The notes below the pieces were generated by a model that was given only the letters and a program-made list of their open reading frames with translations, had not been told where the DNA came from and did no database searches. This document shows, piece after piece, positions 34,102 to 43,476 of a stretch of DNA of 64,000 bases. A program made the translations under genes and the position numbers. Positions within the stretch are counted from its first letter, which is position 1. Every line of letters starts with the position of its first letter. This DNA comes from an uncultured bacterium (lineage in GTDB: Bacteria; Planctomycetota; GCA-002687715): contig CADEGH010000009.1 in assembly GCA_902826835.1 (NCBI GenBank), positions 62,001 through 126,000 on the forward strand. The letters are read 5' to 3'.

Positions 34102-35550
34102 TCAGCGCATGGACGACACCGAGGCCCCTCGCCGAAGCAGGCAGAGTCCTCGTGTCGCGATGACGACATGGAGATTTTGATCCAAGGCCCGAATGGCCGG
34201 TTCGTCCTTCGCTCGGACCACGAGATAAGCCTGATCCGGCAGGCCAGCGCATTCGAGTTCTTCCACGTTGCGGGAGCTCAAAGCGGCGTCGCGCTCGAGG
34301 TTGATCCACGACCCCTGGAAATCGGCGTACAGCCGAAGGCTGCCAATCCTCTTCGAAGTGAGGTCCGCGACGGGAATTCCGTCCGAAGCGTGGCGCCGCA
34401 GATACTGTCCGATCGGCTTGGCCTCGAGGCGATCGACCCAGCGGGGAGCGGCAGAGTCGCCAGCGAGGAGCACCGCGCTCCAGGCGACGATGAGTAACCC
34501 GTGCGTACCGCGCACCCTGAGCCAGCGGGCCGCCTCGCCCGCCAACAGGGCCGCCATCGGCGCGAACAGAGGCGCAACATAGAGAACCAGCCGAGATCGA
34601 GAGAGCAGGAAGATCGAGACCCCGGCGCAGAGCCAAGTGGCCAGAGCGACGCGCTCGGGCTCGAAGTGGCATTGGCGTCGGCGGATCGCGGACCAGGTTC
34701 GAGCGATGGATCTTCTCCCCACGATGCACCACGGGAACGCCCCGGCCGTGAACGCCGCGAGGTAAATCCACCGGGTGGTCTCGCGTTTGTGGACTCCCGT
34801 AGCCACCCGATTCCAAGTCTCTTCGACGAGAAAATAAGAGAGGCGTTCGGGATCACGGAGGACGACGTACACGTACCAAGAGAAGCCGGTCACGACAAAA
34901 ACCAGGAGCGCACCCGGAGCAAAGTAGGTCGCCCGCACCCCTCGTCTTCGACGCAAAAACTCCCCCGGCAGGACGAACAGCAAGACGAGGAGGGCGGGCG
35001 GGCCTTTTGTCAGAAAGGCGGCCCCGAGGGCCGCCGCGAAAACCAACCGATAGCGCGCTGCCAGCTCCGGCCGAGTCCAGAGGCGAACCACCGCCCAAAA
35101 GGCGACGATCTGCCAGAAGACTGCGAACACGTCGGCACTCAGAAACCGGCCGAGCGCAAAGGTCAAGGGACTGGTTGCAAAGATCAGGCCAGACGCTCGT
35201 CCGGTCTCCGGATTCTGCAAGAGCGCCCCCACGGCGCTCGCCAAGAAGAGCGAGCTCAGGGCAAACGCTAGGGCCACAAAAAATCTCGCCCCGAACTCGT
35301 TCTGACCGAAGACGAGCTGCCCGGCGGCGGACGCCCAGTAGGCAAAGGGCGGCTTGGTCAAGTGTTCGTGGCCGAAAAACCGCGGAATCAACCAGTCACC
35401 GCTCGTGATCATCGTCCGAGCGACTTCGGCGTACCGGCCCTCGTCCGGTTCGAAGAGAGGACGGAAACCGAGCGTGGCGAAGGCCAAGAAGAAGGAAACG
35501 AGCGGGAGCCCACGCAGAAGCACGGACTCGCCGCTCGAAGGAGGAGGCAT
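34102..35550 (-). CDS. ArnT/PMT-like membrane glycosyltransferase
   Basis: The protein has 482 residues from the ATG at 35550; the frame is open for another 160 codons upstream, but that part is Arg-rich and lacks homology. About ten to twelve membrane helices are visible. The GT-C/GT83 motif region after helix 1 is clear: RPLFEPDEGRYAEVARTM, then FGHEHLTKPPFAYWASA, with the DE acidic pair in the first external loop. It probably transfers a sugar from a polyprenyl-phosphate donor at the outer face of the membrane. It is divergent from the NtrC-type regulator with 125 bases between them. Confidence 0.87.
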   Translation of the reverse strand: MPPPSSGESVLLRGLPLVSFFLAFATLGFRPLFEPDEGRYAEVARTMITSGDWLIPRFFGHEHLTKPPFAYWASAAGQLVFGQNEFGARFFVALAFALSSLFLASAVGALLQNPETGRASGLIFATSPLTFALGRFLSADVFAVFWQIVAFWAVVRLWTRPELAARYRLVFAAALGAAFLTKGPPALLVLLFVLPGEFLRRRRGVRATYFAPGALLVFVVTGFSWYVYVVLRDPERLSYFLVEETWNRVATGVHKRETTRWIYLAAFTAGAFPWCIVGRRSIARTWSAIRRRQCHFEPERVALATWLCAGVSIFLLSRSRLVLYVAPLFAPMAALLAGEAARWLRVRGTHGLLIVAWSAVLLAGDSAAPRWVDRLEAKPIGQYLRRHASDGIPVADLTSKRIGSLRLYADFQGSWINLERDAALSSRNVEELECAGLPDQAYLVVRAKDEPAIRALDQNLHVVIATRGLCLLRRGASVSSMR

Positions 35551-35675
35551 GATCGACGTATTGCACGCCCGATGCCAACCCGGGCAGCCCAAAAAATCGC
35601 GGGAAATCCGCGGAAGCTCCCGGCGACGGCGGCGGAGAATCAGGTAAGAATGACCGCTCCCCCGGCAAGAATTGC

Positions 35676-37043
35676 ATGGCCAAATCAGAACCAACCTCCG
35701 CCGTCCCACGCGTGCTGTGGGTCGAAGACGATGAAGTGCTGCGAGGAGTGCTCGCGGGCGAATTGGGTCGAGACGGTTTTTTTGTGGTTTCCGTCCGCTC
35801 CAGTGCCGAAGCGAAAGCGCAGCTTGAGAAGAGCGCCTTTGATGCGCTGCTGCTGGACGAACGGCTACCGGGTCAGCGCGGCACCGAGTTCTTGAAGGAG
35901 CTGAGAGCGACCGGGGATGAGACCCCGGTGATTCTCCTGACCGGCCACGGAGACATCGAACTCGCGGTGACCGCCCTCCAAGCCGGGGCGTTCCACTTTT
36001 TGACGAAACCCTGTCGACTCGACGTTCTGGCGGCAACGCTCCGACGGGCAGTGGAGCATCGTGCGCTTTCGCTGCAGGCGAGGTCGGTGCCGCGGCTGAC
36101 CCTCAGCGCGCTGCCGGTGAACGGGATCGTCGGCTCGAGCCCGGCGATCCAACAGTTGCGAAGTTTGATTCCGCGCGTCGCCGCCGCCTCCGCGCCGGTT
36201 CTGGTGACCGGCGAGAGTGGGGTCGGAAAAGAAGTGGTGGCGCGGGCCGTGCACGAGACGAGCCCGCGCCGGGACTCACCCTTTGTCGCGTTCAACACCG
36301 CGGCGCTGCCCGAAAATCTCCTCGAGTCGGAGTTGTTCGGGCATGAAAAAGGGGCCTTCACCGGTGCTGATCGAGCGAGCCCCGGGCTTCTCGATGCCGC
36401 GCGGGGCGGCACCATTTTCTTGGACGAGCTGGCGGAAATGCCGATCCTCTCCCAAGCCAAGCTCCTGCGATTTCTCCAAGAGGGCACTTTCCGGAGGCTC
36501 GGTTCGACTCAGGAGCGGCGCGCCGATGTCCGGGTGCTGGCCGCCACGAATGTTCCGTTGCCTCCGGCCATCGAAGCCGGACGATTCCGTCGTGATCTCT
36601 ATTTTCGGCTGGCGGTCGTCGAGATCGCGGTGCCGCCGCTCCGCGAACGGGGCAACGATGTCATCGAGCTGATCGACCATTGGTACGCGCGGCGGAGTCG
36701 GACCGTCCCACCCGAATTACGCACGACCGAAATCACCCGAGCGCTCCAGCGATACCGATGGCCGGGCAATGTTCGCGAGTTGTTCAATTTGCTCGAGCGG
36801 CTGGACATACTCTGTGGCCCGGGTCGCGCCGAGCGTGAGCTGATCCTGCAAGCCGTGACCTCGGTGGCGCTTCCGGTGCAATCGGAGCGGTTGGAGGACG
36901 TGGAATTGGCACACATCCGCAGAGTGCTCGAAGCGGTGGATGGGAATCGAACCGAGGCGGCCCGCCGGCTCGGAATCAGTCTAAAAACTCTCTACAACCG
37001 GCTCCACGCGCAGGATCCGCCGAGTGGCAAAGCTCCCGAGTGA
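35676..37043 (+). CDS. NtrC-family sigma-54-dependent response regulator
   Basis: The protein has 455 residues. The receiver domain (10-125) has phospho-acceptor Asp61 in ALLLDERLPG and Lys110. The AAA+ domain (~150-380) has Walker A GESGVGKE (178-185), the sigma-54 contact loop GAFTGA (225-230), Walker B GGTIFLDE (243-250) and RWPGNVREL. A Fis-type HTH ends the protein (NRTEAARRLGISLKTLYNRL). It should activate sigma-54 promoters when phosphorylated. The likely partner kinase is the convergent gene 37116-38558, whose stop is 72 bases away. Confidence 0.95.
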   Translation: MAKSEPTSAVPRVLWVEDDEVLRGVLAGELGRDGFFVVSVRSSAEAKAQLEKSAFDALLLDERLPGQRGTEFLKELRATGDETPVILLTGHGDIELAVTALQAGAFHFLTKPCRLDVLAATLRRAVEHRALSLQARSVPRLTLSALPVNGIVGSSPAIQQLRSLIPRVAAASAPVLVTGESGVGKEVVARAVHETSPRRDSPFVAFNTAALPENLLESELFGHEKGAFTGADRASPGLLDAARGGTIFLDELAEMPILSQAKLLRFLQEGTFRRLGSTQERRADVRVLAATNVPLPPAIEAGRFRRDLYFRLAVVEIAVPPLRERGNDVIELIDHWYARRSRTVPPELRTTEITRALQRYRWPGNVRELFNLLERLDILCGPGRAERELILQAVTSVALPVQSERLEDVELAHIRRVLEAVDGNRTEAARRLGISLKTLYNRLHAQDPPSGKAPE

Positions 37044-37109
37044 GCGGGGATGCGCGGCGTCGGCCCGTGAATTGGCACCGATGAGCTCGGGCCGGTGACG
37101 ATCCCGCTC
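37042..37109. terminator. Nested hairpin between convergent two-component genes
   Basis: An outer stem (GAGCGGG and AT at 37042-37051, partner ATCCCGCTC at 37101-37109) encloses a 7-bp inner stem (CGGCCCG at 37061-37067, CGGGCCG at 37088-37094). It lies between the stops of the response regulator and the histidine kinase and can fold on both strands, so it may serve both. No T-run is present. Confidence 0.45.
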
Positions 37110-37115
37110 ACACCT

Positions 37116-38558
37116 TCACCCCGCTCCGCGCCGCTTCGGTAGCGAGACTCGCGCCTCGGCACCTTGCCCCACCCCCGCGCTCTCGATCGCGAGGTCTCCT
37201 CCCAGTTGATGGGCAAGGAGGTCGGCGAGTGCCAACCCGAGTCCGGTGCCGCGGCCTGGAGCCTTGGTGGTGACGTAGGCCTCTTTGATTCTCGGCAGGA
37301 GGTCGGGCGCAATTCCCGCCCCCGTGTCACGGCAGCCGAGAACGACTCGTCCGTCCTTCTCGAAGGCGAATAGGGTGATGGCCCCGTCGTGGATGAAGGC
37401 GTCCATGGAATTGGAGACGAAATTGACGAGAATCCGCCGCAGGAATCCGGGGTGCGTCGCGACCTCGAGGTCGGCAGGAGTGACGTCGATGCTCCACGCG
37501 ATGGTGATCCCGCGCTGGACCGCGCCTTGGGCGGATCGAATCTCCTCGAACATCTCACGGATCCGCACGGAGTCAGTGACGGACTCGGAATCAGGGCGGC
37601 TCACGTCCAAAAGATCGCGAGTGATGCCCTTGGCCCGGTAAGCCTCTTTTTTGATGATTTCGAGGTAGCGGGTTCGAAGCTCGGGATCGTCGTGCCTCTG
37701 CAAGCCCTCCGCGCACGCCGCGATCGAGGCGAGCGGGGTGTTGACTTCGTGCGCCACACTCGCGGCGAGCCGCCCGAGATCCGCCAAGCGCTGCGCTTCC
37801 ACGAGTTGCCGACTCTTGGTTTGGACCCGCTCTTCGAGTGACGCGGAGAGGAGCTCGAGTTCGCGGGTGCGCTGGGCGAGGGCACGTTGGTTGCGCCGGA
37901 ACAAACCCAACTGTGCAAGAAACATGGCAGCGAACGAAATGCTGGCCACGAGGAGAACGAGTCGCCGCGATCGCTCGAGCTCCGAGAGGTAGGCGTCGGC
38001 GGGCTGATAGAGCTCGACCACGAGAGCCTCTTTGGTGTCGCCGTAGAGCACTTCTTCGCCCGCGTGTACGTGAGTTTCGAAGAGGGGTCGTCCCGCTTTT
38101 TGCCCGGAATCCGTCACGGAGTCCGCGGGAATCAACCTCGATACGAGTCCCCGCTCCGACACTTCCGCGAGGAGCTCCGGGCTCGCGATGATGCGTCCGG
38201 TCCGACTCGCATCCGTGCTGTAAAACGCACGACCGCGGCTGTCGATGAGGTTGATCTCCTCCGCCCCGTGTTCGCGGCGAAAGCGTTGCACGACGTAGTC
38301 GACCTGGCCGCGTCCCAGTTTGCTGTCGAGCGGTTCCGCCCCGAGATCCGAAGTGTGCTCCCGGATTTGATCCCGCAGGAAGTTGGCGGCCTGACGAGCT
38401 AGCTCCCGGTCTTTGCGCAAGAGATCGCGCGAGACGAACCAAGTGGTCGCGATCACGAGGGCCGTCGTCACCACGAGGGTGACCAACAGCGACAGTTGTG
38501 CGAACGAGCGGAGCCCGCCACCTTTGACGGGAATCGAGATCGGCGCCGGATCCGACAT
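37116..38558 (-). CDS. Membrane sensor histidine kinase
   Basis: The protein has 480 residues, with membrane helices at ~20-42 and ~199-221 flanking an external sensor region of about 155 residues. A coiled-coil linker (222-262) leads to the H-box SVAHEVNTPLASI with phospho-accepting His270, then the N-box NFVSNSMDAF, G1 CRDTGAGIAP and G2 GRGTGLGLALA. It resembles NtrB/AtoS-type kinases that pair with sigma-54 regulators, matching its neighbour. It is third in an operon with CPBP and DJ-1 genes; its ATG follows the DJ-1 stop directly (TGAATG). Confidence 0.93.
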   Translation of the reverse strand: MSDPAPISIPVKGGGLRSFAQLSLLVTLVVTTALVIATTWFVSRDLLRKDRELARQAANFLRDQIREHTSDLGAEPLDSKLGRGQVDYVVQRFRREHGAEEINLIDSRGRAFYSTDASRTGRIIASPELLAEVSERGLVSRLIPADSVTDSGQKAGRPLFETHVHAGEEVLYGDTKEALVVELYQPADAYLSELERSRRLVLLVASISFAAMFLAQLGLFRRNQRALAQRTRELELLSASLEERVQTKSRQLVEAQRLADLGRLAASVAHEVNTPLASIAACAEGLQRHDDPELRTRYLEIIKKEAYRAKGITRDLLDVSRPDSESVTDSVRIREMFEEIRSAQGAVQRGITIAWSIDVTPADLEVATHPGFLRRILVNFVSNSMDAFIHDGAITLFAFEKDGRVVLGCRDTGAGIAPDLLPRIKEAYVTTKAPGRGTGLGLALADLLAHQLGGDLAIESAGVGQGAEARVSLPKRRGAG

Positions 38559-39140
38559 TCAGCGGGATCCCCTACTCGACGATGGAGGGGAAGACACCAA
38601 CATTTTGGCGCGCTGTTCCACTTCAGTGGCCTCGCCTCGGAAGTGGCGCACGATCGCCAGCGCAAATTCGAGGGCGGTGCCAACTCCCCGGCTGGTAATG
38701 ACGGATCCGTCGATCACGACGGACTCCTGCAAATATTCGCCGAATTCCAATTGGGATTGGACGGCGGGATAGCTCGTGATCCGGCGTTCGCGGGTGATGC
38801 CGGCGGCGGCGAGCGCGAGCGGGGCCGCGCAGATGGCCGCGGTCATGACACCGCGTCGAGCCAGGATTCGCAACCAGGATTGAACGAGCTCGTGTCGAGC
38901 TAGACTGAGCGAGCCGGGCATGCCGCCCGGCAGCACCATGCCGCCACAATCCTCCGGCGAAAGATCCGCCAACTTTCGGTCGGCGATGAGAGTGATGCCG
39001 TGGGAACCGCGGACTTCGAGCTCGTCGAGACTTGCGGTGACGACTTCGAGTCCGGCGCGGCGCAGCACATCCACGATCGTGACCGCTTCGATTTCCTCGA
39101 AGCCGGTTGCCAGTGGCACCACCAGGGGCAGTGTGTTCAT
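38559..39140 (-). CDS. DJ-1/PfpI-family protein
   Basis: The protein has 193 residues. The DJ-1 pattern is present: VVPLATGFEEIEAV with Glu15/16, GGMVLPGGMPG, and the nucleophile elbow AAICAAP with reactive Cys104, then SYPAVQ and ITSRGVGTALEFALAIV. Length is typical of DJ-1/YajL-type proteins, which are linked to oxidative stress and to chaperone or deglycase activities that remain debated. It overlaps the CPBP gene by four bases and abuts the histidine kinase gene. Confidence 0.92.
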   Translation of the reverse strand: MNTLPLVVPLATGFEEIEAVTIVDVLRRAGLEVVTASLDELEVRGSHGITLIADRKLADLSPEDCGGMVLPGGMPGSLSLARHELVQSWLRILARRGVMTAAICAAPLALAAAGITRERRITSYPAVQSQLEFGEYLQESVVIDGSVITSRGVGTALEFALAIVRHFRGEATEVEQRAKMLVSSPPSSSRGSR

Positions 39141-40042
39141 GTGCGGGGCATCGTACTCGCGGTGCCACGGCGCAAGGACCATTCGGCCAACAGGAGGGCC
39201 AAGAGCAGCGCGCCCCATCCGAGCCAGCCGTCGTAGTTGCGCATAGTGCCCACGAGGGTCAAATTCTGCTCGGCTTTCCATTCTACGTCGTCGATGAGCT
39301 TGTCGGCAGCCTGGCGGACAAACACCCACCCGGCGTGGATGCCCATGCCGAGCCAAATACTCCGGGATCGCCAGGCAACGACGGCTAGGACGATGCCGAC
39401 GAGGGTGAGGCCGACCAGCTCTCGCCATCGTGGTCCGAAGGCCTCGGGTACGCCGAGACAACAGTCCCACGCCGCCCGGAGTGCCACTGGATCTCCTTCG
39501 ATAGACTTGGGGGGGCGGAGGAAGTGGGCGACCGCAAATGCGAAGGAGCCGAAGCCGATCGCGAGAACGGGGGGCAAGCAACGAAGGAGAGCTCCCTGCC
39601 AAAGCCCGCGGAAGAACGCCTCCTCCATCAGCGCCAGGAGGAAGGTGCTTCCGAGGTAGCCCAGAAGCTTCAGAGTCAGTTTCCCGACCGAGCCCTCGAG
39701 TTCCACCTCTCGGTACCCGGTGGCCCAAAGACTCAGGTTGAGAAGAGCGAGTGAGGCGAAGCCAATTCCAAAACCCCGAACGTAGGTCCGGACACGGGGC
39801 GGACGGGAGGGACCCCACAGCCACTCTCGCCAGGGAGCTCTGGTGCGGGCCAACAGAAAAAGCGAAAGCCCGATCACCAGGGGTACCAAGGCGCGGCGAG
39901 CGAGGCGATTGGGCTCGGAAACTCCGATCGAATCAAGAGTTACAGCGAGGACAGTGATCAGAAGGCACGCCCCGACCAGGGCGGTTGCGAAGGGTGCAAC
40001 CGACCGAAAGAAGCCGGCCGTTCGGGGTCCCGGATCTCGCAT
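39137..40042 (-). CDS. CPBP-family intramembrane (CAAX-type) protease-like protein
   Basis: The protein has 301 residues from the ATG at 40042, with seven to eight membrane helices. The CPBP/Abi motifs are present: EExxxR as LMEEAFFRG (Glu140, Glu141, Arg145), then FAVAHF (His173) and GMGIHAGW (His236). These line a metal-dependent intramembrane glutamyl protease site in characterised homologues. An upstream extension of the frame lacks hydrophobic character. It is first in the operon with DJ-1 and the histidine kinase, so it may take part in membrane stress signalling. Confidence 0.85.
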   Translation of the reverse strand: MRDPGPRTAGFFRSVAPFATALVGACLLITVLAVTLDSIGVSEPNRLARRALVPLVIGLSLFLLARTRAPWREWLWGPSRPPRVRTYVRGFGIGFASLALLNLSLWATGYREVELEGSVGKLTLKLLGYLGSTFLLALMEEAFFRGLWQGALLRCLPPVLAIGFGSFAFAVAHFLRPPKSIEGDPVALRAAWDCCLGVPEAFGPRWRELVGLTLVGIVLAVVAWRSRSIWLGMGIHAGWVFVRQAADKLIDDVEWKAEQNLTLVGTMRNYDGWLGWGALLLALLLAEWSLRRGTASTMPRT

Positions 40043-40209
40043 GATGCGCCCGTCAGCGTAGGGAATAGGGAAGATCTCGACTCGGAGCCATTGAAGTTCC
40101 AAACGGCCAGAGCTTAGACTTCGCGTTCCTCGCCGCAAGTGGTGATCGCGGATGAACTCGGTCGAACCAACGCGCTCCACGAGGTGGCCAGGTCTGAAGA
40201 TCGGATTCT

Positions 40210-41322
40210 ATGCGCCGGTGGTTATTGGGTTGCTTGCTCACGATCTTGTGCGGTGTCGAACTGGGTGCTCAGCAGCCCAACGGCCCGCTTGGGTCGATGA
40301 ACCTCAACAGCGTGGATGGACCGCCCTTCCCGATCCTGCAGACCATCGGGCGAGGCACCAGTGTCGACTTCCGCATCGGTGGGTTGCCCAGCGCTCGCTT
40401 CGTTACCTTCGGGTCGAGCTCTCTCTCGGGAGTGACCTTCCCTTTTCAGGGCCAGTTCGTGGACCTGAATCTCGCGGGCCTTTTCACGGTCTTGAATGGA
40501 TTCGAGACCCCGGGTTTGCTTACCGACAATACCGGTGGCTTTTCTGCCAGCTTTCCGGTCGGGCAGACCGTCGCCCTCAACAGCACTTCGGCGTACCAGT
40601 CGGCGGTCGAGAATCCCGCCGCCGCCGGAGGTCTTTCATTCACCGCTGCGGTCCGGGTCACGATAGTTCCCGGTCTGGTCACGCAAAATCTGGCGATGGG
40701 CGACGACACGACTTCCGCGTTTTCGCTGGTTCCGTTCGGGCTCACGTTCCCCTTCTACTCCCAGACCTACACGACTCTTCATGTTTGCTCCAACGGATTC
40801 GTGAATTTTGGGCCAGTCGGCGATACCAATTACAATCCGACCCCGGCGGACTTCCTTACGGGTGCGCCCCGCGTTGCCGGATTTTGGAGTGGCCTCAATC
40901 CCGGCATTGGCGGAACTATTTCCGTGCAAATCGACCAAAGCCTGCAAGTCCCCACAATCGACATTCGCTACCAAGACGTGGCCGAGTTCGGCGTGGGTAG
41001 TACACACACATTCACGATTCGTCTGAATGCGGCCCCGATTGGCGACATCCAAATCATCAATTCTCCACAAAACGGGCCCTCTCTCTTCACTGCGACGGTT
41101 GTCGGTATCGGGCCGGGAGGCGGATTGGGTAACCAGCCGCAAAAAAATCTGAGCCAATTGCCGCTCTCGCCTGTCTTTGGCATGGCCAACGAAAATTTCT
41201 ACGAACTTTACACCCTCCCTTCGGGTACCAATCCGGGCAATGTTTTCGACCTCACCGCGACCACGCTCAACTTCTTGGCGGTAGGACCGGGCTTCCCCGG
41301 AGCTTCGTACATCGGCAACTGA
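40210..41322 (+). CDS. Secreted nidogen-like protein (paralogue of 44104-45225)
   Basis: The protein has 370 residues with a signal peptide (MRRWLLGCLLTILCGVELGAQ). The N-terminal half is a beta-rich domain. The second half has FGLTFPFYSQTYTTLHVCSN, then GFVNFGP and PRVAGFWSGLNPGIGG, and ends in ITLR-type strands, matching the layout of nidogen/NIDO-like extracellular domains. It is probably secreted or attached to the cell surface; no anchor is visible. The 44104 gene has the same core. Function unknown. Confidence 0.72.
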   Translation: MRRWLLGCLLTILCGVELGAQQPNGPLGSMNLNSVDGPPFPILQTIGRGTSVDFRIGGLPSARFVTFGSSSLSGVTFPFQGQFVDLNLAGLFTVLNGFETPGLLTDNTGGFSASFPVGQTVALNSTSAYQSAVENPAAAGGLSFTAAVRVTIVPGLVTQNLAMGDDTTSAFSLVPFGLTFPFYSQTYTTLHVCSNGFVNFGPVGDTNYNPTPADFLTGAPRVAGFWSGLNPGIGGTISVQIDQSLQVPTIDIRYQDVAEFGVGSTHTFTIRLNAAPIGDIQIINSPQNGPSLFTATVVGIGPGGGLGNQPQKNLSQLPLSPVFGMANENFYELYTLPSGTNPGNVFDLTATTLNFLAVGPGFPGASYIGN

Positions 41323-41330
41323 TCCGCCGT

Positions 41331-43235
41331 TCAGGGCGTCCACGACCAAGTGACGGCGTGCGAGAGGAACGGGCGCCCTGGGTGGGTGGATTTCCATCCG
41401 ACCGCCACGACATAGAGCTTGGTCGGGATTCCCCGATAGCGAATGTAATCCGCGAGTTCCGGGCCGAGGTCGTACTCCAAGGTTGCCCCTTCGCACCGGA
41501 GCTTCTTGCGAAAGTCGATCGTCGGCAGGAACGCGAAGAATTCGATCCACTCGCAACCGAGCGACTCCACGACGATCCGACATTGGATATCGCCGCCTCG
41601 GAGCGGCTGCTCCTCTACCGTGGGATTCCGAGGGGTCACGATCGGCAGAATCTCCCCCCCGAAGAACGGCCACTTTTGTGGGAGATTGCCCAAGGCCTCG
41701 ATGAGCGGTCCTACGTGTACCACGCCGAATTCGTCGGTGAAGTCGACGAAGGGGTTGGTGCTGCCGAGGGTGTGGGGGAATTTGCCCTGCACGTGGAGCA
41801 GGGCCTCGATCGGAGGGTGCAGGGGGTAGGCACAATCGTTCCCGAGGTACATGTAGGTGTGAACCGGGTAGATCGGGGCGGGTGGATCAGCCGACTGAAA
41901 CGGCGGTCGGAGGGCCTCGGAGAACCCCCATTGGAGGGTCGGTAGGCCTCGCCAAGACGGAGGTAGGCAGGTCACGAAGATCGGTCCGAGGGGGACGGGG
42001 GTGTCGAAGCTCTTGCGTTGTGCGTCCTCCTCGTGCGCCATGCGCCAAGTCTTCGCGAGGAGACTCTTCACGCCGCGGTCGGCGCGGATGAGGTGATCCT
42101 GCACCGTGAAGTGACCGAATAGGTAGGCGGGCAGCAGCCAGAGCGGGGCGAAGAGGCGGTGACGATTCCAGAGTGTGGCGAGGGGAATCGCCAATGCGGC
42201 ACACCACCAAGCGATCGCGGCATACCACCTTTGGCCCGTCGACGGATGAAGGGTTGGACCGGACAGGGCGAGAAACGCGAACTGGCCCAAGAATAGGACG
42301 CTGAGAATCAGCAAAGCCTGCCGGGCTTTCGAGTCCGATCTCCGGAGTGAGACCGCGCCGAATCCGACCATCGCCACGGTCGCGACTCCAACCACGGCCG
42401 GTACCATCCACCCGTCCTGCAAGATCATGCGGGGTACCGCTCCCAGCAGATCCAAGATGGCCATCCCGAGCTCCCGCAGGGTGGCCCGGATTCCAGCGGA
42501 ACCGGCGAGAAGTCCCTCGGCTTGTTGGTAACCCCCGCCGAAGGTCGTTCCCAGCGCATGGTGACGAAGGGCGAGAAGCGCGACTCCGAAGGTGGCGAAC
42601 GGGGCATGATGCCGAACGAGCGTGCCCCAGGTCGGTCGTGGCGAGCGCATCCAGTCGATCAAGAGGGGAGTCATGAGCGCGAGGTAGCCGTTTTCCCGGC
42701 AGAGGCAGGCTGCTACGGCCGCGATCCACGAGACCATGCGCCACCGAAGGTCCGCTCTGGGGCCATCCTGTGACCGCAGGTAAGCCCAGGCGGAGAGAAT
42801 GCAGAAGGTTGCGGAGACGGTCGCGCCACGACTCGCGAGCCAACCGGTGGCTCCCGGCAACATGGGGTGGAGAGCGAAGAGGACGGACGCGATCCACGCC
42901 GCGACGATTTGCCCGGACAACCGCCGGACGAGCGAGTGGAGGAGGCCTACCGCCAGGATGTGAAAACCGACCTGCAAGAGATGTCCGGGCAGCGGGTCGG
43001 TCCCAAACCAGCGGTACTCGAGGTCGTACATGCCCGTGAACAGAGGGCGATGAAAACGGGGAGCGGGAACGGGGAGCATCGGACCTGTCCACGCGGCCGC
43101 ATTCCCGTGGCGACTCACATGCGAGATGATGGCCCAGTCATCGCTCATGTGTCCGACCCAAAGCGTCCGGATCACGGTGATCGACACCAAGGCAGCTAGC
43201 AGAAGGATTTGGAAGCTATATCTTGGGAGGGCCAT
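41331..43235 (-). CDS. Large integral membrane protein, GT-C glycosyltransferase-like
   Basis: The protein has 634 residues. The first ~390 contain about ten membrane helices with a first external loop GHMSDDWAIISHVSRHGN, then HRPLFTGMYDLEYRWFG and LFALHPMLPGATGWLASRG, a pattern common in GT39/PMT-like and related GT-C proteins (acidic DD after helix 1). The last ~240 residues are soluble and probably periplasmic. It may glycosylate exported proteins or lipids. It is convergent with 40210-41322, with eight bases between the stops. Confidence 0.7.
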   Translation of the reverse strand: MALPRYSFQILLLAALVSITVIRTLWVGHMSDDWAIISHVSRHGNAAAWTGPMLPVPAPRFHRPLFTGMYDLEYRWFGTDPLPGHLLQVGFHILAVGLLHSLVRRLSGQIVAAWIASVLFALHPMLPGATGWLASRGATVSATFCILSAWAYLRSQDGPRADLRWRMVSWIAAVAACLCRENGYLALMTPLLIDWMRSPRPTWGTLVRHHAPFATFGVALLALRHHALGTTFGGGYQQAEGLLAGSAGIRATLRELGMAILDLLGAVPRMILQDGWMVPAVVGVATVAMVGFGAVSLRRSDSKARQALLILSVLFLGQFAFLALSGPTLHPSTGQRWYAAIAWWCAALAIPLATLWNRHRLFAPLWLLPAYLFGHFTVQDHLIRADRGVKSLLAKTWRMAHEEDAQRKSFDTPVPLGPIFVTCLPPSWRGLPTLQWGFSEALRPPFQSADPPAPIYPVHTYMYLGNDCAYPLHPPIEALLHVQGKFPHTLGSTNPFVDFTDEFGVVHVGPLIEALGNLPQKWPFFGGEILPIVTPRNPTVEEQPLRGGDIQCRIVVESLGCEWIEFFAFLPTIDFRKKLRCEGATLEYDLGPELADYIRYRGIPTKLYVVAVGWKSTHPGRPFLSHAVTWSWTP

Positions 43236-43424
43236 ACGCGACGAGTCTACGTGTGCTGTATCGGCCTAGCCGGGAGGTGAGACACAACTAGAGTCTCAAG
43301 GCGGCCTGAGCGCGCAGTCTCCCCGAAGGGGTCGTGTCGAGGCCGAGAGTCCAGCCGCGGAGTGGCGACCGTGCCCAAAAGCCGCGCCCCGGGAGGATCT
43401 TCCGCTTCCTTCAGTCCTTTTGAC

Positions 43425-43440
43425 GAGCGAGCGCTCGCTC
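43425..43440. repeat. Perfect 16-bp palindrome upstream of the FHA gene
   Basis: The sequence GAGCGAGCGCTCGCTC is self-complementary and overlaps a TTGACG motif (43420-43425). It lies 30 to 50 bases before a TAGAAT (43470-43475) that resembles a -10 box. It could be an operator for the FHA gene. Confidence 0.35.
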
Positions 43441-43476
43441 CCGGTTCGGGCATGAGATCCGGGGGCTGGTAGAATC

